Below, piece after piece: positions 57,527 through 64,000 of a stretch of 64,000 bases of DNA. The first letter of the stretch is position 1. Each line of letters starts with the position of its first letter. This DNA is from Nocardia transvalensis NBRC 15921. Its GTDB lineage: Bacteria > Actinomycetota > Actinomycetes > Mycobacteriales > Mycobacteriaceae. The stretch spans positions 1 through 64,000 of the forward strand of contig NZ_BAGL01000070.1 of NCBI RefSeq assembly GCF_000308875.1, written 5' to 3'. Below the pieces are notes generated by a model. It saw nothing but the letters and a program-made list of their open reading frames with translations, was not told where the DNA came from and made no database searches. A program made the translations under genes and the position numbers.

Positions 57527-58408
57527 TCAGGCGAGGTCGGTGAGATGGAGGGGTGCGAGCCGGGCCGGGTCGACCAGGATTGCGATGGCGGTTATTCGGT
57601 GGTTGGTGACCGTGAACGAGATGATCGACAGGGGGGTGCCGTTCTCACGCCAGGAGATGTAGCCGGGACGGCCGTCGACCAGGACTGCCTGATGGTGGGC
57701 GACTGCGCCGGAGAACATTCTTGCGCCGGAGGCTACTTCGGTGGCGCCGAGGGTGACTACCGGGCCGCTCGGTGTGTCGACCGTCAGCTTCACCGCCGGG
57801 TCCAGGACACGTAGCAGGGCCTCGAAGTCGCCGTCGATCGCTGCGGCGCGGAAGGCGGCGACCGCTTCTCGTTGCTCCCGTCCGATCACCGCCGGTCGCT
57901 CCGTCGCCTGCACCTTTCTGCGGGCGCGGCTGGCGAGCATCTTCGTGGCGTCGGTGGATTTGCCGAGGATCTGGGCGATCTCGGCGAATGACACCGCGAA
58001 CAGGTCGTGCAGGACGAATGCCAGCCGCTCGCTGGGGCCGAGCGCGTCGAGGACGACGAGGAGGGCGACGGCGACCGAGTCGGCAAGTGCTACAACCTCT
58101 TCCGGCTCGGCGTCGGCGAGTACCACGAGTTCCGGTAAACCGTCACCGTAGGGCGCCTCGGGATGGGACCCGCGGGACCGTAAGGTGTCCAGGCTGATTC
58201 GGCCGACCACCGTGGTGAGCCACCCGGACAGGTTCTCGATGGTGGACGGGTCCTGGCGGGCCAGCCGCATCCAGGCTTCCTGAACCACGTCCTCGGCATC
58301 GTCATACGACCCGAGCATGCGGTAGGCGACCGCGCGCAACCGATCGCGCTGGGCCTCGAACGCCTCGGCGACGCCGGACCCGCCCAGCCCCGCGGATAGG
58401 TCAGCCAT
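57527..58408 (-). CDS. SigJ-like ECF sigma factor with fused SnoaL-type C-domain
   Basis: This 293-residue protein has region 2 (LRAVAYRMLGSYDDAEDVVQ, EAWMRLARQ) and region 4 (LGPSERLAFVLHDLFAVSFA, EIAQILGKSTDATKML). A C-terminal SnoaL-like domain (AVAAFRAAAIDGDFEALLRV, GYISWRENGTPLSIISFTV) follows. It is a second representative, in this window, of the sigma group that carries its own regulatory domain. ATG 58408 overlaps the VOC gene by eight bases, so the VOC protein is the likely functional partner. The 96-bp hairpin lies just downstream. Confidence 0.83.
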   Translation of the reverse strand: MADLSAGLGGSGVAEAFEAQRDRLRAVAYRMLGSYDDAEDVVQEAWMRLARQDPSTIENLSGWLTTVVGRISLDTLRSRGSHPEAPYGDGLPELVVLADAEPEEVVALADSVAVALLVVLDALGPSERLAFVLHDLFAVSFAEIAQILGKSTDATKMLASRARRKVQATERPAVIGREQREAVAAFRAAAIDGDFEALLRVLDPAVKLTVDTPSGPVVTLGATEVASGARMFSGAVAHHQAVLVDGRPGYISWRENGTPLSIISFTVTNHRITAIAILVDPARLAPLHLTDLA

Positions 58409-58799
58409 CGGCCCGGCGCCGCTGGCGCAGTGAGATCCGGTTGCCGTCCGGATCCACCGCCTCGACACGAATACCGAACGGATAGTCCATCGGTTCGGCC
58501 TGCGTGAATTCCACCCCGCGCCGCCGGAACACGTCGAAATCCTTTCGCAGGTCATCCGATTCGAGGATGAGCGGGCCGGGCGTTGCGTCCGGGCGCGAAT
58601 CGATCGGCTGACCGGCGGCCGGCTCGTGTCGCCACAGGATGATCTCGACCGGACTCCCGGCGACACCCACGGTCAGAAAGCGCCCGTCGAGCCCCGGATA
58701 GTCGATCCGCTTCTCCAGGCCGAGCCCCTCCGTATAGAACGTCAGCGCACGATCCTGATCGGTGACGTACACCGTCACGAACATAATGCTCGTCAGCAT
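58401..58799 (-). CDS. VOC (glyoxalase/bleomycin-resistance fold) protein
   Basis: This 132-residue protein has the two-repeat VOC fold. The first repeat is SIMFVTVYVTDQDRALTFYT with EGLGLEKRID; the second starts PGPLILESDDLRKDFDVFRR and ends YPFGIRVEAVDPDGNRISLR. Metal-binding positions can be seen but the reaction cannot. ATG 58799 has GGAGG five bases upstream; ATG 58820 is also in frame. It precedes and overlaps the sigma factor gene. Confidence 0.82.
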   Translation of the reverse strand: MLTSIMFVTVYVTDQDRALTFYTEGLGLEKRIDYPGLDGRFLTVGVAGSPVEIILWRHEPAAGQPIDSRPDATPGPLILESDDLRKDFDVFRRRGVEFTQAEPMDYPFGIRVEAVDPDGNRISLRQRRRADG

Positions 58800-58884
58800 C
58801 CGGTCCTCCAGTCCCTTCATCGGCCCCGTTCGGGCCGTCGTTGGTATGACGGACGAGGAGGCGAGAAGGTAACAACCGGAAGCG

Positions 58885-59256
58885 CTACTCGATGCCGAAG
58901 GCGAGGATGCGGGTGGGGGTGATGCGGATGAGTTCGCGGGAACCGCCGTCGAGGTAGGTGTCGACGTCGCGCAATGCCTCGGCGGTGCCGCGGATTTCGA
59001 GGCAGCGGACCACGCGCGGGCTTATCGACTCGATATCGTCGACGACGAAGGAGACCCGGTCCTCCTTGGCGAGGTTGCGGAACTTCTGCGAGGCGCCCAT
59101 ATTGTGCCCGGCGATATCGATGGTGCCCAGGGCCTCGTTGTAGCGGAAGCCGACGGGGTTGTTCTGTGGCGAGCCGTCGGGGCGGATCGTAGCGAGCCGC
59201 CCGAGACGCTGGCTGCGCAGGTAATCCAACTGAGCGGGCGACAGCGTTGCGATCAT
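58885..59256 (-). CDS. PPOX-class F420-dependent oxidoreductase-like protein
   Basis: This 123-residue split-barrel protein has LDYLRSQRLGRLATIRPDGS, PQNNPVGFRYNEALGTIDIA, a GASQKFRNLAKEDRVSFVVD core and a terminal IRITPTRILAFGIE. It fits the PPOX F420 family (TIGR-type small members) that reduces F420- or FMN-linked substrates. ATG 59256 has no ribosome site and lies 6 nt after TACGGT, so it is probably leaderless. Six copies of a 22-bp repeat begin 30 bp upstream of its start. Confidence 0.85.
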   Translation of the reverse strand: MIATLSPAQLDYLRSQRLGRLATIRPDGSPQNNPVGFRYNEALGTIDIAGHNMGASQKFRNLAKEDRVSFVVDDIESISPRVVRCLEIRGTAEALRDVDTYLDGGSRELIRITPTRILAFGIE

Positions 59257-59285
59257 GCGCCGACCGTACAACCTCGAGCACGCTC

Positions 59286-59416
59286 GAGGTCAAACGGATT
59301 CAGCCGCGAAGTCAAACGGATTCAGCCGCGAGGTCAAACGGATTCAGCCGCGAGGTCAAACGGATTCAGCCGCGAGGTCGGACGAGTTCAGCCGCGAGGT
59401 CGGACGCATTCGGCCC
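59286..59416. repeat. 22-bp tandem repeat, about six units
   Basis: Units GAGGTCAAACGGATTCAGCC-GC repeat at 59286, 59308, 59330, 59352, 59374 and 59396. The first four are almost identical (one base differs in the second) and the last two are diverged (GGTCGGACG). The array fills most of the gap between an acyl-CoA ligase stop and the PPOX start, both on the minus strand. The unit length is not a multiple of three. Confidence 0.9.
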
Positions 59417-59430
59417 AGCGTCGATCGCGC

Positions 59431-60855
<1,425 letters not shown>

Positions 60856-60861
60856 GGCTCG

Positions 60862-60867
60862 AGGCTA
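60862..60867 (-). promoter_or_regulatory. -10 hexamer TAGCCT for the leaderless acyl-CoA ligase gene
   Basis: On the minus strand TAGCCT is followed by six bases and the GTG at 60855. Confidence 0.55.
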
Positions 60868-60918
60868 CCAACGTGCGATCGGAATCCCCTCATGTGACAG
60901 TTGACACAATATTGAGTG

Positions 60919-60949
60919 GGTGAGAGTGTTGAGCTATAGCCTTCTCACC
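60919..60949 (+). promoter_or_regulatory. Candidate TetR operator before the first MpaB gene
   Basis: GGTGAGA (60919-60925) and TCTCACC (60943-60949) flank a 17-bp centre, downstream of a TTGACA (60901-60906). The half sites match those in front of the second MpaB gene. Confidence 0.5.
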
Positions 60950-60962
60950 TAGAACGAGGTCG

Positions 60963-61823
60963 ATGATGACCAGCACGGTTCGTGCGACGAAGCGCGAAAA
61001 CGACGGTGCGGAACCCGAATTCGACGTCGCCCGTCATCTGGACGGGTCGGCGGTATTCTTCGGCGCCGCGGTCAATGTCATCATGCAGCTCAGCACGCCG
61101 CCGGTCGGGTATGGGGTGGTCGAGAGCACCGTCGACAGCGGCAAGATCTTCGTGCATCCGATCAAGCGCACCCGCACCACGCTCACCTATCTGGCCGTGG
61201 CGATGCTGGGCAGCGACGACGAGCGCGCGGCCTATCGCGAGGCGGTCAACCGCTCCCACCGCCCGGTCCGCTCGACCGAGTCGAGCCCGGTGAAATACAA
61301 CGCCTTCGATCCGAAGCTCCAGCTGTGGGTCGCGGCCTGCCTGTACTGGGGCGCGCGCGACCTGCACGAACGCATGCACGGACCGACGCCGGAGGCCGAC
61401 GCCGACGCCTTCTACCGGCACGCCGCCCGCCTCGGCACCACCTTGCAGATGCCGCCGGAGATGTGGCCGCCCGACCGCGCCGCCTTCGACCGGTACTGGG
61501 AGGAGACGCTGGCGCGGACGACCATCGACCCGCCGGTGCGCGGCTATTTCCAGGACCTCATCGACCTGAAGATGTTCCCGCCACCGATCCAGATGATGTT
61601 CGGCAGATTCCACCGTTTCGTCGTCACGGGCCTGCTGCCGCCGCACCTGCGCGAGCAGATGGACATGTGCTGGAACGAGCGCGACGACCGCAGGCTCGCC
61701 CGGCTGCTGCGCGCGGTCGGTGCCGTGGAGGCCCGAATGCCCGTGCGGGTCAAGGTGTTTCCGGTGAGCGTATTCCTGCTCGATATGCGCATCCGCCGCC
61801 GGTTCGGCCGACCGCTGGTGTAG
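60963..61823 (+). CDS. MpaB-family (DUF2236) oxygenase, paralogue 1
   Basis: This 286-residue soluble protein is of the DUF2236 family, which includes heme oxygenases such as latex-clearing protein. Motifs are VIMQLSTPPVGYGVVESTVD, RTTLTYLAVAMLG, NRSHRPVR and NAFDPKLQLWVAACLYWGAR. The R-x3-T pair (R in KRTRTT, T in LTY) and the following histidine of SHRPV match the order of heme-pocket residues in Lcp, so heme binding is plausible. It shares most of its length with the gene at 62636. ATG 60966 is an alternative start, better spaced from GAGG. Confidence 0.85.
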   Translation: MMTSTVRATKRENDGAEPEFDVARHLDGSAVFFGAAVNVIMQLSTPPVGYGVVESTVDSGKIFVHPIKRTRTTLTYLAVAMLGSDDERAAYREAVNRSHRPVRSTESSPVKYNAFDPKLQLWVAACLYWGARDLHERMHGPTPEADADAFYRHAARLGTTLQMPPEMWPPDRAAFDRYWEETLARTTIDPPVRGYFQDLIDLKMFPPPIQMMFGRFHRFVVTGLLPPHLREQMDMCWNERDDRRLARLLRAVGAVEARMPVRVKVFPVSVFLLDMRIRRRFGRPLV

Positions 61824-61824
61824 G

Positions 61825-62457
61825 TCAGGGGATTCGGAAGCCCGGCACCACGTGCTCGCGCGCGAAGCGGCGCAGCGCGGCGTCGTCGTCGAGCGGGATG
61901 ACCGTCTGCGGCGTGAGCGCCATCGACAGCGAGGTGCGCGCGAGCATCTCCGCCAGCGGCTGCGGATCGTAGTGCGGCAGTTTGCCTTCCGTCTGGAGCC
62001 GGGTGATGAACTCCGCCAGGTAGTCGCGCCCCAGCTCGATCACCGGCGCGCCCTGCACGGTCATGTACGGCAGCACGATCTCCGGCTCGGTCTTCAGCAG
62101 CCGGTCCAGCAACCGGTTGCCGCGCAGCCCGTCGAGGAACGCCACGAACAGCTCCACGATCTGGTCCTCGGCGCTGGCGTCGCGTTCGATCTGCCGCTGC
62201 ACGGCCGCGTCCACCTGATCGACGAACTGGCGCGCCTGGTTCAGCGCCACCGCCTGGATGAGATCGGACTTGCCGGCGAACCGCCGATACAGCGTGGCCA
62301 GCGACAGCCCGCCGCGGCGAGCCACCTCGACCATGCTGGTCCGCTTGATGCCGAAATCCAGGAATGCCAGCAGTGCGGCGTCGAGCACCGGGGCCTGGGT
62401 CCGATCCTTCGTGTCCGCCCCACGCACCAGCGGCAGCAGTTTGGCCAGCTTGGCCAT
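61825..62457 (-). CDS. TetR-family regulator between the two MpaB genes
   Basis: This 210-residue regulator has the HTH in TSMVEVARRGGLSLATLYRR with FAGKSDLIQAVAL. A helical ligand domain follows (EIVLPYMTVQGAPVIELGRD, LARTSLSMALTPQTVIPLDD). It ends 2 bp after the first MpaB stop and diverges from the second MpaB gene. The gene order and the shared GTGAGA/TCTCAC palindromes upstream of both MpaB genes make it the likely controller of both. ATG 62457 has AAGGGG upstream. Confidence 0.86.
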   Translation of the reverse strand: MAKLAKLLPLVRGADTKDRTQAPVLDAALLAFLDFGIKRTSMVEVARRGGLSLATLYRRFAGKSDLIQAVALNQARQFVDQVDAAVQRQIERDASAEDQIVELFVAFLDGLRGNRLLDRLLKTEPEIVLPYMTVQGAPVIELGRDYLAEFITRLQTEGKLPHYDPQPLAEMLARTSLSMALTPQTVIPLDDDAALRRFAREHVVPGFRIP

Positions 62458-62565
62458 GCCCGATCCCCTTCCGCTCGATACGATGACAGCAAAATCATCG
62501 CACATAATCATTCCCACCAGTGACGCCCAGGCGGTCATTGACAGACCCACCGGTACGATGAGAAG

Positions 62566-62586
62566 GTGAGAATAGAAGTTTCTCAC
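62566..62586 (+). promoter_or_regulatory. Candidate TetR operator before the second MpaB gene
   Basis: GTGAGAA (62566-62572) and TTCTCAC (62580-62586) form a perfect palindrome with a 7-bp centre, 49 bp before the start. It lies between the divergent tetR and MpaB starts and downstream of TTGACA (62538-62543). The half site also appears before the first MpaB gene. Confidence 0.65.
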
Positions 62587-62635
62587 ATTCCGCCCGACCT
62601 TCGGAGCGGAACGAGACCGAGGAGACGTGTCGCCG

Positions 62636-63502
62636 ATGACCGCCGCCCTACGCGGGACCGACAACGAGCCGACCCCGCCGGAATCGACCATGACCCCGGA
62701 GATCGCCCGCGAGCACATCGATGGGGTCGCCGCGTTCCTCGGTGGCGCCGCGAACGTCATCATGCAGCTCAGCCACCCTCCGGTCGGCTACGGCGTGCTG
62801 GAGAGCACCGTCGACAGCGGCAAGGTCACGCTGCACCCGCTCAAGCGGCTCCGCACCACGCTGACCTATCTGGCGGTGGCCTGGATGGGGTCCGAGGAGG
62901 ATCGCCGGGCCTACCGGGAGGCCGTGAACGGATCGCACCGGCCGGTGCACTCCAAGCCGGGCGCGCCGGTCAAGTACAACGCCTTCGACCCGAAGCTGCA
63001 GCTGTGGGTGGCGGCCTGCCTGTACTGGGGCGTCGACGATCTCTACACCCGCATGCGCGGGCCGATGGAACCGGAGCTGGCCGAGGAGTTCTACCGCTAC
63101 AGCGTCCGGCTGGGCACCACGCTGCAGATGCGTCCGGAGATGTGGCCCGCCGATCGCGCGGCCTTCTACCGGTACTGGGACGAGAACCTCACCCAGCGCA
63201 CCATCGACGAGCCCGCGCGGCGCTACTTCAACGATCTGATCGACCTGAAGATGATCCCGCGCCCGCTCCAGCTGGTGTTCGGCCGGTTCCACCGTTTCAC
63301 CGTCACCGCCCTGCTCCCCCAGCACCTCCGCGACGAGATGGGCATGACCTGGACCGCCCGCGACGAGCGCCGCTTCCGCCGGGTGATCCGCGCGATCTCC
63401 GCCGTCTGGACCCGGCTGCCCCCGGTGATCCGGGCGGCCCCGCTGAATACCTATTTGGCGGACATGCGGATCCGTAGGCGCTTGGGCCTCAAACTGGTGT
63501 AA
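62636..63502 (+). CDS. MpaB-family (DUF2236) oxygenase, paralogue 2
   Basis: This 288-residue protein matches paralogue 1 nearly end to end: VIMQLSHPPVGYGVLESTVD, RTTLTYLAVAWMG, NGSHRPVH, KYNAFDPKLQLWVAACLYWG, and the terminal MRIRRRLGLKLV against MRIRRRFGRPLV. The putative heme-pocket R, T and H are conserved. The substrate is unknown. I use ATG 62636; GTG 62627 would add three residues. The duplication around a tetR gene suggests two related reactions, or dose control, under one signal. Confidence 0.86.
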   Translation: MTAALRGTDNEPTPPESTMTPEIAREHIDGVAAFLGGAANVIMQLSHPPVGYGVLESTVDSGKVTLHPLKRLRTTLTYLAVAWMGSEEDRRAYREAVNGSHRPVHSKPGAPVKYNAFDPKLQLWVAACLYWGVDDLYTRMRGPMEPELAEEFYRYSVRLGTTLQMRPEMWPADRAAFYRYWDENLTQRTIDEPARRYFNDLIDLKMIPRPLQLVFGRFHRFTVTALLPQHLRDEMGMTWTARDERRFRRVIRAISAVWTRLPPVIRAAPLNTYLADMRIRRRLGLKLV

Positions 63503-63579
63503 CCCTCACTCCCGCAACTCGTCTCCCGACTCCCGCACACTACTTGCGCACGCCATCTCCCACTTCCGGCAAACCACTT

Positions 63580-63648
63580 CTTGTTTCCGGCGTGTTTTTG
63601 GCCGGAAACTCACGTGTGGATTCCGGCCGAAAGCGTGCCGGAAACAAG
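63580..63648. repeat. Dispersed GTTTCCGG palindrome, copies 5 and 6 as an inverted pair
   Basis: The first unit is CTTGTTTCCGGC (63580-63591), loop GTGTTTTTG, GCCGGAAAC (63601-63609). The second is inverted: TTCCGGC (63621-63627), CGAAAGCGT, GCCGGAAACAAG (63637-63648). A decayed half unit (CACTTCCGGC) precedes them. The pair lies between the second MpaB stop and the proline dehydrogenase stop. Confidence 0.85.
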
Positions 63649-63680
63649 GGAGGGAGGCGGAAGGCGTGGAGGGGGTGGGT

Positions 63681-64000
63681 TCACTCGCGCTCGGTCAGGG
63701 CTCGTAGGAAGAACGTGAGGTTGGCTGGGCGTTCGGCCAGGCGGCGCATGAGGTACGGGTACCACTGGCGGCCGTAGGGGACGTAGACGCGTAGGGAGTT
63801 GCCGCCCCGGGCCAGGTTGCGCTGTTCGGCGTCGCGGATGCCGTAAAGCATCTGATACTCGAATTGCCCTGGGCCGATGGTGTTCTCGACCGTCAGCCGG
63901 GTGGCCGCGCAGATCATGGCCGGGTCGTGGGTGGCGACCATCGGGTAGCCGGAGCCTCGCATCAGCACGCCGAGGCAGCGCAGATAGGACGAGTCCACCT
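63681..64000 (-). CDS. Proline dehydrogenase, C-terminal part
   Basis: The frame runs off the right edge, so only the last ~106 residues are visible. They match the end of monofunctional proline dehydrogenase: VATHDPAMICAATRL, FEYQMLYGIRDAEQRNLARG, LRVYVPYGRQWYPYLMRRLA and ERPANLTFFLRAL. The YxMLYG and RVYVPYGxxWYPYxxRRxxERPAN segments form the FAD/proline site. The enzyme oxidises proline to pyrroline-5-carboxylate. In M. tuberculosis proline dehydrogenase (Rv1188) lies near fadD36 (Rv1193), and the same neighbourhood is seen here. Confidence 0.9.
   Translation of the reverse strand, partial: VDSSYLRCLGVLMRGSGYPMVATHDPAMICAATRLTVENTIGPGQFEYQMLYGIRDAEQRNLARGGNSLRVYVPYGRQWYPYLMRRLAERPANLTFFLRALTERE

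Noticed and set aside
59286..59416. Possible CRISPR array from regularly spaced 22-bp units
   Set aside because: Units are directly adjacent with no spacers, and there are no cas genes in the window.

Overview
The window is high-GC, densely coded actinobacterial DNA. The gene content points to a mycolic-acid actinomycete close to Nocardia. Pointers are a block matching the Mycobacterium tuberculosis Rv1188-Rv1239 neighbourhood gene by gene (proline dehydrogenase, fadD36-like, dapD/dapE, LOG proteins, fadD6, folP2, gpgS, tagA, DUF3117, glgM/glgC, a Rv1217c-1219c-like ABC/TetR set, Rv1220c-like methyltransferase, sigE-rseA-htrA-tatB, mrp, lytic transglycosylase, MgtE-like protein, corA), together with HTH/DUF397, DUF3558 and hemophore-like genes that are common in Nocardia. 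I found no tRNA, rRNA, CRISPR array, transposase or phage gene. The Rv numbers are from memory, not from a search.

Layout. 1-9.4 kb: a PAP2/acyltransferase fusion and an EamA transporter on the minus strand, then a glycine-betaine-type ABC importer with two divergent binding proteins, then a two-component system. 9.4-14.8 kb: a hemophore-like protein, a small Gly/Cys protein, malic enzyme, a flavoprotein and a PHP-domain nuclease. 14.9-24 kb: CorA, an SUFU-domain protein, a stress protein, a CoA-ester lyase, an MgtE-N/CBS protein, a DUF1003 protein, two lytic transglycosylases and Mrp. 24-34 kb: a kinase-like protein with an HTH/TPR regulator, a DivIVA-domain protein, TagA, DUF3117, an RlmA-like methyltransferase, an ECF sigma factor with DoxX, the divergent GlgA/GlgC pair and two small paralogous membrane proteins. 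34-43 kb: an ABC exporter with TetR, an O-methyltransferase, the SigE-RseA-HtrA-TatB envelope-stress block and an orphan HTH protein. 43-50.5 kb: GpgS-FolP2, FadD6, two LOG proteins and DapE divergent from DapD. 50.6-55 kb is the accessory part: HTH/DUF397, three small genes, a DUF3558 lipoprotein pair and unknown small genes with structured spacers. 55.3-64 kb: a glycosyltransferase with a PIG-L deacetylase, an ECF sigma factor with a VOC protein, a PPOX protein, an acyl-CoA ligase, two MpaB-type oxygenases around a TetR gene, and the end of proline dehydrogenase.

Themes. Many genes form translationally coupled pairs (ATGA or GTGA overlaps). About fourteen genes start 6-7 nt downstream of a TANNNT hexamer and lack a Shine-Dalgarno sequence, which predicts leaderless mRNAs. 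Envelope stress and cell-wall functions (sigE block, transglycosylases, DapD/DapE) sit with glucan and methylglucose-lipopolysaccharide functions (GlgA/GlgC, GpgS).

The least explained material is non-coding or small. It includes a dispersed palindrome (CTTGTTTCCGGC-N9-GCCGGAAACAAG) that repeatedly sits just behind stop codons, a second family of long hairpins ending in GGGTGCG-type arms, two unrelated tandem repeats placed directly behind acyl-CoA ligase genes, two small membrane proteins sharing a THGxCxPFC tail, and shared palindromes in front of both MpaB genes.
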